Notes: a model not told the origin generated them from the sequence alone. Counted from the first letter of the stretch, positions 35,244-45,011 are shown. The stretch is 64,000 bases of DNA from Porphyromonas pogonae (GCF_036320655.1 NZ_CP143258.1:1240001-1304000); one strand, 5' to 3'. A program made the numbers and translations.

Positions 35244-36875
35244 TTATTCTACGGTAATCTCGTCAAGCAGCAGATCGTATGCACTGTCTTTGCTCCCTAT
35301 TTTAACTGTGAATAAGCTATTTTCGGGAATATTATCAAGATCTTTAACAGATGATATATCAAGGGTTATTTTTACCCATTTGTCTTTGGTATCGATAGTG
35401 CCGTCGTATTTGAACCCCATGTTGTCAGCCAATGTGGGTGAAACAGCTTTGTCTGCTGAAACGTCACCTAAATTATATACATATAGTTTTTTGTCTTTTG
35501 TGTACAAAGCGAAAGACAAACTTTTCTGTCCTGTTCCTTTGATGTAAAGGTTGATTTTAGTTTTGCCTGCTAAGCTTACGGGTTTATCACCCACCTTTAC
35601 GGTAAAAACGTAGTCATTACTTTTTCCGTTTTTATCAGTCTTGATTTGCATTGCTTTCCCTGATTTGCCATTATCCTTTTGAGTAGCATATTCTTTTAAT
35701 CCATATTTATTGAGGGTTCCAAGAAAAGCATTCCAATCTTCAAAGTCAGATCCTGCGAAAAGAAGTGTTTTAGGGCCGGGAGTAGGGTCGGGATTAGGAT
35801 TGGGTTGCCCCCCTCCGGCATCAAAGCGCTTTTCTTTCATTACCATATCAGCTTTTAGGCTTGGGCGTATGCTACGTATAATTTTGCCGTCTTTGTTGTA
35901 TGTAGTAATTACTCCCATTACATAACCACTGCCTTCAGGAACTTGATCCGCATAGAATTTACAACTTTTGTTGATTTCAAGATTTATTTTCTTTCCATCT
36001 TTTGTTTCTAAGGTATGATTCCCAAATTTCCCTTTTTCGGCAAAAGGAACGTTTATTTTTTCAAACTGAACACCCGTAATCTTAACGTAAGCCAAATCAT
36101 ATTTGCCGGCATTGACATCTTCAATAGAGACTTCTTTGGGTGTAACGGGTTGGTTATGCTCTATACTTACAAAACCACCCTGAGGAACTTCCATCTGTAT
36201 GGTGCCACCATAATTCGTGATGTTCTTACCCTTTGTCTGTACTTTGATTTTATCACCAAAGGTCAATTTGTCGGTCGAGCCTTTTGCTGTAGTCATCACC
36301 ATACTGTGACCATCTGCATCCATCACATGGAGGTATCCCGGGAACAGGAATTGCCCTTCGTCCGTGTTATTTACCACCACTGCCTCTAAGAGCATATCTT
36401 GATCAAAAGGAGTAGGTGTTTTTTCAGCCAGCTTTTTACCAAATTCCAATACAGCGGGTATGGCTTTGGTATCCGGTTGGGGTAGCTCTTTGCCTCCTTG
36501 TTTGATGGACAATGTCAGAGTTTGACTTATGTTCTTAATTTTCAAGATAGATTTTCTTTCCAATGAAGAGTTGGGAAGAGCTTTTATTACGATTGCATGA
36601 GTGCCGGCAACACCTTTATCGGGAGTAAGCGTGTACCAAGTATCACCTGCTTCGGCATGCCAGTTGCGGTTTGTTTTGATATTGAGAGTAAACTCACCAC
36701 CCTCAGTAGGGAAAGAGATGGTGTTGTCTGTGATTTCCGTTGTGGTTACCAGCTCGGGCATCTCATACTTGTCATCATTGTCTTTACATGAGGTCATAGC
36801 AGAGGATAATCCGATAAGGGACAGTAATCCATAAAGAGCGAAAGCCGAACGTTTGTTTTTTTTGCCAGTATTCAT
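35244..36875 (-). CDS. lipoprotein with BACON and DUF5689 domains
   Basis: 543 residues; lipoprotein signal ending AMTSC (Cys near 30). A BACON-type Ig domain spans about 45-130 (FPTEGGEFTLNIKTNRNWHAEAGDTWYTLTPDKG). A DUF5689-like OB-fold region covers about 135-350 (FDQDMLLEAVVVNNTDEGQFLF, GDKIKVQTKGKNITNYGGTIQM). A short PNPNPDPTPGP linker leads to a C-terminal beta-sandwich (about 370-543) resembling carbohydrate- or ligand-binding modules. BACON domains are common in surface glycan systems. It lies 22 bp after the smaller DUF5689 gene and probably acts as a surface binding subunit of the TonB receptor. Confidence 0.85.
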   Translation of the reverse strand: MNTGKKNKRSAFALYGLLSLIGLSSAMTSCKDNDDKYEMPELVTTTEITDNTISFPTEGGEFTLNIKTNRNWHAEAGDTWYTLTPDKGVAGTHAIVIKALPNSSLERKSILKIKNISQTLTLSIKQGGKELPQPDTKAIPAVLEFGKKLAEKTPTPFDQDMLLEAVVVNNTDEGQFLFPGYLHVMDADGHSMVMTTAKGSTDKLTFGDKIKVQTKGKNITNYGGTIQMEVPQGGFVSIEHNQPVTPKEVSIEDVNAGKYDLAYVKITGVQFEKINVPFAEKGKFGNHTLETKDGKKINLEINKSCKFYADQVPEGSGYVMGVITTYNKDGKIIRSIRPSLKADMVMKEKRFDAGGGQPNPNPDPTPGPKTLLFAGSDFEDWNAFLGTLNKYGLKEYATQKDNGKSGKAMQIKTDKNGKSNDYVFTVKVGDKPVSLAGKTKINLYIKGTGQKSLSFALYTKDKKLYVYNLGDVSADKAVSPTLADNMGFKYDGTIDTKDKWVKITLDISSVKDLDNIPENSLFTVKIGSKDSAYDLLLDEITVE

Positions 36876-36897
36876 TTCTATTATGTTTTTTTGTTTA

Positions 36898-37710
36898 TTA
36901 AAATCTTGGGTTATTCATCTTTACATCCCTTGCTCGTACTATTACAAGCTGAGGTGTGTTTACAAAGTAAGTAAGCAGAGCCGTAATTTCTCCTGAACCT
37001 TTGGGCAATTGTAGACCTGCAAACTTGGAATAACTGCTGGTACGTACAATGATGGTTTTGCCGCTTTTGTCTATGATAGTTCTATTTACTGCCGGTACTT
37101 TCTTTTTGTTCTCAGGGTCTGCATAGGTTTGTGAAAGTTCTGAATCGATAAACTGTACATCTTTCAGTTTTACTAGTGTGCCCGCATACTCTTTCTTCAA
37201 AGATGAAAGATCTAGTAAACGTGGTTCTAAAGTACTTTTTGAAACAAAAAGAAGTCTTGCCGGGATCATCTGCTCAGAGATATAGCCATTGTCATATTTA
37301 GGATTGTTTGATTCGGCTCCTATACTTACCTGGTTTCCGTAAGCTCCCAAGGTAAGCCCCTCGCATTTGAATACCACAGTACTACCTTGAGGATATATTT
37401 TGCCCATATTTACTCCGCTGAGGCGTAGTTCTATACCTCCTGTTTCATCCTGAATATAGAGCGATTTGTAGAAATTACCCTCTTCGTCGTCAGTATTTAC
37501 AACACCTTTGATGATGATATTATCGACAACTTTGGTAGCGCTACCTTTGTACAAAGCTTTGAGTTGCCCAATGGTGTGAGTGGGTTTTATAGCTACGTTG
37601 CCACTGTGATCAGGAGCTTGAGGTTCATTGAAAGAGTTGTAATTACATGAATTGAAGAACCCTGCGATTACTAAGCTTAGGAAGATCCCGTATATCTTGT
37701 TACTTTTCAT
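36898..37710 (-). CDS. DUF5689 lipoprotein, partner of the TonB receptor
   Basis: About 270 residues; lipoprotein signal ending FFNSC (Cys near 22). The body is DUF5689, with NIIIKGVVNTDDEEGNFYKS and ELRLSGVNMGKIYPQG strands typical of OB-fold domains. The frame can start at 37731, overlapping the receptor stop as TAATG, but MKSNKIYG at 37710 gives a standard signal peptide and is preferred. Its position directly after a TonB receptor is that of a SusD-type surface lipoprotein, but it is not homologous to SusD. Confidence 0.85.
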   Translation of the reverse strand: MKSNKIYGIFLSLVIAGFFNSCNYNSFNEPQAPDHSGNVAIKPTHTIGQLKALYKGSATKVVDNIIIKGVVNTDDEEGNFYKSLYIQDETGGIELRLSGVNMGKIYPQGSTVVFKCEGLTLGAYGNQVSIGAESNNPKYDNGYISEQMIPARLLFVSKSTLEPRLLDLSSLKKEYAGTLVKLKDVQFIDSELSQTYADPENKKKVPAVNRTIIDKSGKTIIVRTSSYSKFAGLQLPKGSGEITALLTYFVNTPQLVIVRARDVKMNNPRF

Positions 37711-37730
37711 AATTTTTGATCTTATTAACA

Positions 37731-40505
37731 TTAGAATTGCAGTGACGTGTTGAAGAAGAATGTGGTACCATACATATAGAACAGCTTGGAGTCGAAAGGA
37801 CGTATTATCTTGTCATTGTTTACCATTACACGCAACTGCTCGTAACCCCCGCTTTGCATCTTTTTGTTATTAAGGACATTGCTTACGGAGATATTAAACC
37901 TCAAGTAAGTGGTATAGTTAATTCTGTATGAATATCCTGCAAAGACATCAAGAGTAAAGCCTCCTTTGAGTTTTTCGGGGATTGCATATTTATTCTCAAG
38001 ATCAGTGCGAGCTCTTTCTGTACGGATAATGGGATTCATGGAAATGAAGTTCCTGTCGAAGTAATTGGCATTGATACCAAACATGCCGTACCATGGAGCT
38101 CGATAGGTGAGCCCTATGGTCCCTGCTGTTTGAGGAGTACCCGAGGTATTGAGCCCATTCCAATAGACTTTGTCTTGCATAATCACTTTGGCCGAGTTGT
38201 CAACTGTTTGGATAAAATCCGCATCTGATGCATATCGATATCTACCATAGGTAAATGCACCCGTGGCAGTGAGAGTAGGGCTCAGCTTAGCTTCCATTCC
38301 GACCTCGAGTCCTGCATATTCCGTATCTATCCCTGTGATGGAAAGATTGGAGAACGAGCCTTGAGAGTCATCATAAAAACTCATTCCTCTGGTTTGGTCA
38401 TTGATGCGAGTATAAAAGCCTGTTATACGCCCTCGTAACCAAGGCAAACGTATATTATAGCTCAAGTCTCCCGAGTATATCTTCTCAGGCTTGGGATCTG
38501 TAACATAAGAGTTACGAGTCCGTGGTGAGATAAAGATATTGCGGAAGTAAGGTGCCTGTTGCATCAGAGCCATATTGGCTTCTAAGAAGTGATTACCTGT
38601 AACACTATACACACCCCCAAGTTTGAACCCGTAATTGAAGAACTTTTTAGTGTCTGACTCACCATAGGAATTTGTGGGAAAAAGCCCCCTCTGTTGTAGA
38701 CCTTTTCGCATCATGGAGGTGACGCCTAATGAGACTCCTGCATAGGCATCCAGATTGTCATATTTGTATTTGCCTACGGCCCAGGCGTTGTAATCACGGA
38801 TATATGCATAGTAATCATGCCCCATTTTATCTCCTTTCTTGACTATGCGGTCGGGATCAAGTAGGTTTAATTGTACCTTGGCAGGATCACCTGAGAAATC
38901 TCTCTCGGCAAATTTGTCGATATCATACCAATACTCACCGCCCAGCAGATCCTTCATCTTATTATAATTATGAGTCCTGTTGAGTCGCATGTTGAGCCCG
39001 GCATCCAACTTGAAATTATTTGCAACGTTGGTATTCAATACTGTAGCAAAATTGAACTGTTGCTGATCATTCATCCTATCTTCAATGGCATATTCAGAGC
39101 CGAGCCCCTCTGCCAATAATATGCCGTTGCTGTCATAGGTCTTCTTATTGTTATTCTTGTTTATCTCATAGAGTTTGTCCCAGTTGATATAGCGAGTGTT
39201 TCTATCGGATTTCCATAAATTTTCAGCGTATTCTGCAGATGCTTCGTCTGGTATAAAAGAAGGATCAACTGCACGTGCTGTAAAATAACTGGGGAGGTTA
39301 CGGTAATAATCGGGTCGTGGATCGGGAGCATTCATCCAAGTAAGAGCGCTATAAGCATTCTTGCCGAATCGGTATCCCACCGAAGTGGTAAGATTGGTAT
39401 TATCTCCGGGCTTCCAGATGTGTGACAATTGTATCATGGGTTCATGATAATCTTTTACACGCGAATTTCTCCACTTATCATCTTGTTTTCCGATATTGGG
39501 GTTGTAGAAATTGGATCCTACCAGATCATATGCTTCTTGTGTAGAAGCCGAACCTACTCCTCTTTTTGTAGGAGACCCTATAAAAGTCAAAGACAATCTA
39601 TGCCGAGGGTTGAGCATTTTTTCTATACCCAGATAATATCCCCATGAATCATAAAATTGTCCTCTGACATAGGAATAAATACCATTGCCCCAACGTCTTG
39701 ATACAGAACCTGCTACAGACCATCCGTTTTCCATCATCCCTGAAGCATAGGTAAACATCAGTCTATTACTGTATGTCCTATTACTATTGGAATAAGTAAG
39801 TCTTTTTTGAGCTCTTTGGCCTGATGCCCTCGTATTTATATTAGTAGCTTCACCTATACTGCCGAAGTCATTTTCCAGAGGTTGTATCCCCACACTATTG
39901 TCCTGATTGCGCAGGATATCATTGAGTCCGCTCCAGAGATACCATGACGAATAACCTGTGATCATATCGTTCATAAGCATGCCGTTGAGATATTGCGGAG
40001 TATATCCGCTTTCATAACCCCTGGCTCTGAAGCGCATAGGACTGAAGGTGTAAGCTGCAGCAGCCAGAAAAGGATCTTTTGAAGCTGTGAGGAGTGGTGA
40101 GTATTCATTGGAATGTCCGCTGTCAGTATCACCGAGCTCATCTACCGTGATATCCAGGTAGTTTTTGTCTGTATCACCACTAATGCTTTTGAGTCTGATC
40201 AGTGGTATTCCTATCTCACCTGAGGCTTTTTTTACTATGGTCACCTGCACGGCTTCATAACCCGGAGCGTTGATAGTCATAGTATATGAACCCTGGGGGA
40301 GTGATTTGAGATTGAATAATCCGTCCGATGAGGTTGTTACAACGATATTTTTGGGGCCTTTTACGGAAACCTGTACTTTATTCATCGGTTTCCCGGTAGC
40401 ATCATCTATAATTTTGCCCTCACCGTGACCTTGGTTCTGACCGAGACATACGGCACTAATACCCAAGGCAAATAAAAGAGTTGTAGCGATTTTTTTCATA
40501 CGCAT
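37731..40505 (-). CDS. TonB-dependent outer-membrane receptor with carboxypeptidase-like N-terminal domain
   Basis: 924 residues. Signal peptide about 1-22 (ending CLGQ). A carboxypeptidase D regulatory-like domain follows (about 25-105; GKIIDDATGKPMNKVQV, SYTMTINAPGYEAVQV). A diverged plug domain (FSPMRFRARGYESGYTPQYLNGMLMNDM) and a 22-strand-type barrel ending in the aromatic TTFFFNTSLQF complete it. No STN domain, so no anti-sigma control is expected. It is shorter than SusC proteins and lacks a SusD partner. Together with the DUF5689 lipoproteins and two nucleases nearby, nucleotide or nucleic-acid fragments are a reasonable substrate guess. Confidence 0.9.
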   Translation of the reverse strand: MRMKKIATTLLFALGISAVCLGQNQGHGEGKIIDDATGKPMNKVQVSVKGPKNIVVTTSSDGLFNLKSLPQGSYTMTINAPGYEAVQVTIVKKASGEIGIPLIRLKSISGDTDKNYLDITVDELGDTDSGHSNEYSPLLTASKDPFLAAAAYTFSPMRFRARGYESGYTPQYLNGMLMNDMITGYSSWYLWSGLNDILRNQDNSVGIQPLENDFGSIGEATNINTRASGQRAQKRLTYSNSNRTYSNRLMFTYASGMMENGWSVAGSVSRRWGNGIYSYVRGQFYDSWGYYLGIEKMLNPRHRLSLTFIGSPTKRGVGSASTQEAYDLVGSNFYNPNIGKQDDKWRNSRVKDYHEPMIQLSHIWKPGDNTNLTTSVGYRFGKNAYSALTWMNAPDPRPDYYRNLPSYFTARAVDPSFIPDEASAEYAENLWKSDRNTRYINWDKLYEINKNNNKKTYDSNGILLAEGLGSEYAIEDRMNDQQQFNFATVLNTNVANNFKLDAGLNMRLNRTHNYNKMKDLLGGEYWYDIDKFAERDFSGDPAKVQLNLLDPDRIVKKGDKMGHDYYAYIRDYNAWAVGKYKYDNLDAYAGVSLGVTSMMRKGLQQRGLFPTNSYGESDTKKFFNYGFKLGGVYSVTGNHFLEANMALMQQAPYFRNIFISPRTRNSYVTDPKPEKIYSGDLSYNIRLPWLRGRITGFYTRINDQTRGMSFYDDSQGSFSNLSITGIDTEYAGLEVGMEAKLSPTLTATGAFTYGRYRYASDADFIQTVDNSAKVIMQDKVYWNGLNTSGTPQTAGTIGLTYRAPWYGMFGINANYFDRNFISMNPIIRTERARTDLENKYAIPEKLKGGFTLDVFAGYSYRINYTTYLRFNISVSNVLNNKKMQSGGYEQLRVMVNNDKIIRPFDSKLFYMYGTTFFFNTSLQF

Positions 40506-40741
40506 AATATTATGGGGTATGGTAGTTTGCAGCTAAAGATTAAAAAAAACAACAAATATTTTTCGTTTAGTGTATTATATCCGTGTTCTATTATTTAGAA
40601 TATTAGGACAAAGAGTTATGCAAAAGCAGAAAGGTGTGCATAAATTTCATACATTTGCAACATGATCATACCCAAGACAAGCATTGTTTACAAGATTAAT
40701 ACTTCAAATATAAGATATTTTTAAGAAAAAACTCGCAAAAT

Positions 40742-41788
40742 ATGAAGAATAGACTCCTATCGTTTCTTTTATTTCTGTTTGTTATAACATCGTTACAAGC
40801 TCAGGATAAGGCCAAGTATGCCAAAGTCACTGTGGCTTTTTATAACCTGGAGAATCTCTTTGATACCATAGATGGCCCCAATAAAGACGAAGAGTTTCTC
40901 CCCAACGGTGCTAATGCATGGACAGAAGAAAGATACCGTGAAAAGCTACACCATATGGCTTCGGTGATATCTCAAATAGGCAGTGATAAAGGCCCTGATA
41001 TCATAGGCGTATGTGAAATAGAAAATATCAAGGTCTTGGAAGATCTTATTGCTCAACCGGAACTCAAGGGCTATGGTTACAGCATTGTACATTATGATTC
41101 GCCTGATGCGCGCGGTATTGATTGTGCTTTGCTTTACAAGGTCTCTGTGTTCAAGCTATTATCGTCCAAAGCTCATGCTGTGAATATACCCGGAGAGCCC
41201 AATGTAAAAACAAGAGATGTATTGGAAGCAAGCGGTACAATTCTTGGTGACAAATTCCATTTCCTTGTAGCTCACTGGCCTTCCAGAGCGGGAGGTGAGC
41301 AGATATCTCTCAATCGCCGTATGGCTGCCGCCAGAGTAATGAAAAGTGTATCTGACTCTGTGGTCAATCATGATGCTTCTGCCAAAGTAATACTCATGGG
41401 AGACTTCAATGATGATCCTGTATCACCCAGTATAAAAAGAGGATTGCAAACCAAAGATACCCCTGAGAATCTTGCGGCTCTCGACTTGTTCAACCCTATG
41501 ACGAGCCTTTATCGTAAGGGGATAGGAACATTGGCTTATAGGGATGTATGGAATCTTTTTGATAATCTGGTAGTCAATGGTAATCTTATAGGTTCTGATT
41601 ATACAACATTCAAAGTACTTCAGGATAAGAAAAGCGGAGAATACGCCCATGTTTTCAACAGTGAGTTTTTACGTCAGCAAAGAGGCCATTTTAAAGGATA
41701 TCCTTTCCGCACCTTTGCTGGAGGACAATATCAGGGCGGATATAGTGATCACTTCCCTGTATATCTCTATATCGTCAAGAAGATTTAG
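40742..41788 (+). CDS. secreted endonuclease/exonuclease/phosphatase family protein
   Basis: 348 residues with a signal peptide (about 1-20, ending LQAQ). EEP (DNase I-like) fold with the expected metal and catalytic motifs: FYNLENLFD, GVCEIEN (metal Glu), the LVAHWPSRAGG His, MGDFNDDP (Asp-x-Asn) and the C-terminal YSDHFPV (Asp-His). It is transcribed away from the TonB receptor gene, with 236 bp between the starts, room for two promoters. An exported nuclease fits the neighbourhood. Phospholipase or sphingomyelinase activity is possible in the fold but is less likely here. Confidence 0.9.
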   Translation: MKNRLLSFLLFLFVITSLQAQDKAKYAKVTVAFYNLENLFDTIDGPNKDEEFLPNGANAWTEERYREKLHHMASVISQIGSDKGPDIIGVCEIENIKVLEDLIAQPELKGYGYSIVHYDSPDARGIDCALLYKVSVFKLLSSKAHAVNIPGEPNVKTRDVLEASGTILGDKFHFLVAHWPSRAGGEQISLNRRMAAARVMKSVSDSVVNHDASAKVILMGDFNDDPVSPSIKRGLQTKDTPENLAALDLFNPMTSLYRKGIGTLAYRDVWNLFDNLVVNGNLIGSDYTTFKVLQDKKSGEYAHVFNSEFLRQQRGHFKGYPFRTFAGGQYQGGYSDHFPVYLYIVKKI

Positions 41789-41890
41789 ACGTATTATGTG
41801 CGGCATTTTAGGAATACAAGGCCTGATTAAGTTTAGCCGTATTTGAGATATAGAGAGATTTATCTTTGTAAGCATTGAGACGCAATAATA

Positions 41891-41923
41891 GTAAAGGCTC
41901 GTGAGTAAATCACGAGCCTTTAC
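41891..41923 (+). terminator. terminator after the EEP nuclease gene
   Basis: Perfect 14-bp inverted repeat (41891-41904 with 41910-41923) around loop GTAAA, followed by TATTTAT. Confidence 0.8.
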
Positions 41924-41952
41924 TATTTATAGAGAATGATTCAATTCAGCAA

Positions 41953-41988
41953 AAAGAGTTCGTTATTTTGTGAAACAGCGAACTCTTT
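41953..41988 (-). terminator. terminator of the thioredoxin-fold protein gene
   Basis: AAAGAGTTCG (41953-41962) and CGAACTCTTT (41979-41988); on the minus strand the stem runs into TTTTT and GCTG. It lies 64 bases past the stop at 42053. Confidence 0.8.
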
Positions 41989-42052
41989 ACTATAAATCAA
42001 AGTCTGTCGGTCATCTATGACCCTTCAAAAAGGGAAACTAAGCTAATGAGAC

Positions 42053-42565
42053 TTAGTTCTCATAAAATTGATTTAGCTGATCAGGAGTAGGATCCACAGC
42101 ACGAACTACTCCTAGTTCATCCACCAAATAACTGTGAAAACCATTGGCAAGACCGTAGGTTGATTTCACTTCATCTTGCTTTTTGATTGCTACCAGCATT
42201 TGAGTAGAAGAGTCTACTTTGTCAAGGTCAAGGGTGAGTTTGTACACACTTTTTTCGGTATCTAGAGATACCCCCTTGAAGTTAATCCTGTCATTTGTGT
42301 GCTGAGTAAAGAATCTATTCCAGCGCACATTTTCCGCTCTGCTTTCTGCATCGTATGCTGCCCAAAAGTGGACCAGTGTATAACGATGAGAGTTCTTTTG
42401 AGGGATCAAATGAGCAAGACCATCTGTAGTAGACTTCATTTCCGGCATTACTCCACCGACTTTCAATCCTGAGGATGATACGTCTTCCGGTTTTATCGCT
42501 GATATACTCACGGTCAATAGCGTAAAAACCATGGTAAAGCCGAAAACAAATTTTTTCAACTTCAT
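42053..42565 (-). CDS. exported thioredoxin-fold protein lacking the CXXC pair
   Basis: 170 residues with a signal peptide (about 1-23). The fold resembles TlpA/AhpC-type thioredoxins: GGVMPEMKST, then VHFWAAYDAESR exactly where WCxxC would be, followed by FKGVSLDTEKSVYKLTL. Both cysteines are absent (A-A-Y-D in place of C-x-x-C), so redox activity is not expected. The segment ending GLANGFHSYLVDELGVV replaces the usual cis-Pro loop. It stands alone, with its own terminator. A structural or chaperone-like role is speculation. Confidence 0.8.
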   Translation of the reverse strand: MKLKKFVFGFTMVFTLLTVSISAIKPEDVSSSGLKVGGVMPEMKSTTDGLAHLIPQKNSHRYTLVHFWAAYDAESRAENVRWNRFFTQHTNDRINFKGVSLDTEKSVYKLTLDLDKVDSSTQMLVAIKKQDEVKSTYGLANGFHSYLVDELGVVRAVDPTPDQLNQFYEN

Positions 42566-43084
42566 AATAATCTATTTAAATTCAACATCACCGTCACTGT
42601 GTTACACAAGTTTTTCCCAACTTTTCACCAGTGCGGTTGCCCGTGTTTCGGGCGCATGTCAATGGTCAAAATCCGCTTGATTTTCCAAAAACATGACTAC
42701 AAAAATAACTATAAAGAGCTTATCTTCCAACATTAGCTCCGATTTTAACAAATTCCTTATTAAATATATGCCTCAAATTATAGCTACAGATACAGTAATT
42801 ATTCTTTAACTTATTTTTGGTTTCTGTAGTGTTATATTATTTATAAATAAATGGTTATATTCCAATAGATGGTGCTTGTTGAAATTTCAAATTATGGCAT
42901 TGGACGATAGAGAAATGGGACTTATCTGTTTTCCATATCTTTTCCAATAATTTTGCTCATTGTGGGCTGAAATTTGCTAATCGGGTATTAAATACCTTAA
43001 TCGGGATAAGAATGATAGTAATGTACAATGTGTTTTTTTGTAAACACAAATAAGGTATATATGAATGGTGATTCAGTGTATTTT

Positions 43085-43271
43085 GAGACTGTTGCAAAAG
43101 TCAACAGTCTCGTGGATTTTGGAGGCAAAGCCGACAAAAGACACTTTGACCGAGCAGAGAAGGTAAAGTGCAAGGCGCTAAGAGTGAGTGCACAGGGAGT
43201 TTACTTCAGGTAAATGGCCAAGCGCGAATCTCGCAAGCAACGAGGCAATTTGCCTGCTATGCAACGGTCTC
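43085..43271 (-). mobile_element. 187-bp MITE, copy 2 (inverted)
   Basis: Same element in the opposite orientation, flanked by the perfect 5-bp duplication ATTTT (43080-43084 and 43272-43276). An open frame across it (43028-43213) is a by-product. It lies in the gap 42566-43386, where I see no gene; the gap also has two TAATCGGG copies 20 bp apart (42978, 42998) around GGTATTAAATACC. Confidence 0.9.
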
Positions 43272-43326
43272 ATTTTATCACATAGCATATTTGAATGTTT
43301 ATAAAAAATGGAGAATAGGCACATAA

Positions 43327-43356
43327 AAAGAGCGATAAAATAACTTATCGCTCTTT
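43327..43356 (-). terminator. terminator of the sulfatase gene
   Basis: Perfect 12-bp inverted repeat AAAGAGCGATAA/TTATCGCTCTTT (43327-43338, 43345-43356); on the minus strand it continues into TTATGTG. Confidence 0.8.
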
Positions 43357-43386
43357 ATAAAATAGGATATGGCTCGATTTGGACAA

Positions 43387-45000
43387 TCAGTCTTTTATAG
43401 GAGCATCATATTGTACTTCCAGCTTTTTGAGCTCTGTAAGCATACTATCTCTTACAGCCTTGTATTCAGGCTTATTGTATACATTTCGAAGTTCATTCGG
43501 ATCCTTCTTCAGGTCGAATAACTCCCATTCATCAAAATCATTATAGAAATGTATCAGTTTGTACCTCTCGCCTCTGATTCCATAGTGGCGTCTAGCTTTG
43601 TGTTCGCCCGGATATTCATAGAAGTGGTAGTAAAGTCCTTTGCGCCATGCATCGGGCTTGAGCGGTTTATTGTCTTTGAGCAATGGAAGCAATGAGCGTC
43701 CTTGCATATCTTGGGGTACACGTACTCCTGCTAAGTCAAGGAAGGTGGGGGCATAGTCGATATTCTGAACCATCAGCGTTACATCGCCTCTTTTGTTTAG
43801 ACCTTGCGGTAGACGCATGATAAGTGGCGTTCTCATAGACTCTTCGTACATGAATCTTTTGTCAAACCACCCGTGTTCGCCCATGTAGAATCCTTGATCC
43901 GATGTATAGACGATGAGTGTGTTCTCGAGGAGATTATGCTCTTTGAGGTAGTCGAGTACTCGGCCGATATTCCTATCGAGAGACTTGATGATTTTCATAT
44001 AATCTTTCATGTAACGCTGATATTTCCATACAGCCAGATCCTTTCCCTGAGGATTCTTGGCGTAGAAATCACGGATGATAGGATCATAAAATTTATCAAA
44101 TGCTTTTTTTACTTCAGGACGTAGTCCTCCATGTATACCTTGTGTATCATTGTTCCATGTATAAGCTCCAGAGAGACGCGTTTTAACATCTTTTTTCATC
44201 ATCTTCAGGTCATAGACCATATCCATGTCTTTGTAGATGCTCATTTCCTGATTGGCTGCACCCTGACGTGTTGCGTAATCATCCCAGAAAGTAGAGGGGA
44301 TAGGTAAGTCTCTATCCTCATATGCATTAAGATCCACCGTATCCGCCATCCAATTCCGATGGGCGGCTTTGTGATGGATAAACAGGGCAAAGGGCTTTGA
44401 CTTGTCTCTATGCTCCAACCAGTCCAGACTCATATCAGTGATAAGATTTGTTACATAACCACGTTTGCTGATAGTGTCTGATTTTTTTCCGGCAATATTA
44501 GACTCGATGATAAATTGAGGATCGTAATAATCTCCTTGTCCGGGCAGGATGCACCATTTGGTAAAACCTTGGGGTATGCTTTCCAAGTGCCACTTCCCAA
44601 AGATGGCAGTGTTGTAGCCTGCTTTTTGTAGTAGTTTCGGCATTGTTTGCTGGTTGCCGTCAAATTCTGTTGAGTTGTTTAGCTTGCCGTTTTTGTGACT
44701 ATGCTTGCCGGTAAGCATGCATGCTCTACTCGGGCCGGAAATAGAATTGGCAACAAAACTTTCGGTAAATCTTATTCCTTCATTTGCAATACGATCCATA
44801 TTAGGCGTTTGTATATATCTGCGATCATAGCAACTCATTGTTTGTTGCGAATGATCATCAGACATAATATAGATGATATTGTACTGTTTAGGTAGTTTAA
44901 CTTCTTTGTTGGAGTTAGCTGCCGTTTTACACCCCAAGCTTATTAGAGGTAAAATGCCGGTGAACCCGGCGATGCAAATGGTTTTACAATCAGATTTCAT
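43387..45000 (-). CDS. Ser-type sulfatase, lipoprotein
   Basis: 537 residues. The N-terminus ends in a lipobox-like LISLGC (Cys near 24). The sulfatase signature is S88-G-P-S-R92 in NSISGPSRACMLTGKH, so the catalytic formylglycine would be made from serine, which requires a radical-SAM maturase (anSME). Metal ligands DD near residue 48 (IMSDDHS) and YTSDQGFYMGEHGWFDKRFMYE around 365-385 are present. Members of this family act on sulfated host glycans, although the exact substrate class cannot be read here. No maturase and no glycan-uptake genes adjoin it. The CoA-transferase gene ends 12 bp upstream of its start. Confidence 0.92.
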   Translation of the reverse strand: MKSDCKTICIAGFTGILPLISLGCKTAANSNKEVKLPKQYNIIYIMSDDHSQQTMSCYDRRYIQTPNMDRIANEGIRFTESFVANSISGPSRACMLTGKHSHKNGKLNNSTEFDGNQQTMPKLLQKAGYNTAIFGKWHLESIPQGFTKWCILPGQGDYYDPQFIIESNIAGKKSDTISKRGYVTNLITDMSLDWLEHRDKSKPFALFIHHKAAHRNWMADTVDLNAYEDRDLPIPSTFWDDYATRQGAANQEMSIYKDMDMVYDLKMMKKDVKTRLSGAYTWNNDTQGIHGGLRPEVKKAFDKFYDPIIRDFYAKNPQGKDLAVWKYQRYMKDYMKIIKSLDRNIGRVLDYLKEHNLLENTLIVYTSDQGFYMGEHGWFDKRFMYEESMRTPLIMRLPQGLNKRGDVTLMVQNIDYAPTFLDLAGVRVPQDMQGRSLLPLLKDNKPLKPDAWRKGLYYHFYEYPGEHKARRHYGIRGERYKLIHFYNDFDEWELFDLKKDPNELRNVYNKPEYKAVRDSMLTELKKLEVQYDAPIKD

Positions 45001-45011
45001 TAAAAAAGTTT

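Noticed and set aside
42978-43005. Operator with two TAATCGGG copies around GGTATTAAATACC
   Set aside because: No gene start lies close by (the nearest is over 400 bp away), the spacing is 20 bp, and there is only one example.
43028-43213. 61-codon plus-strand frame as a gene
   Set aside because: Most of it is MITE copy 2, and no ribosome site or homology is seen.
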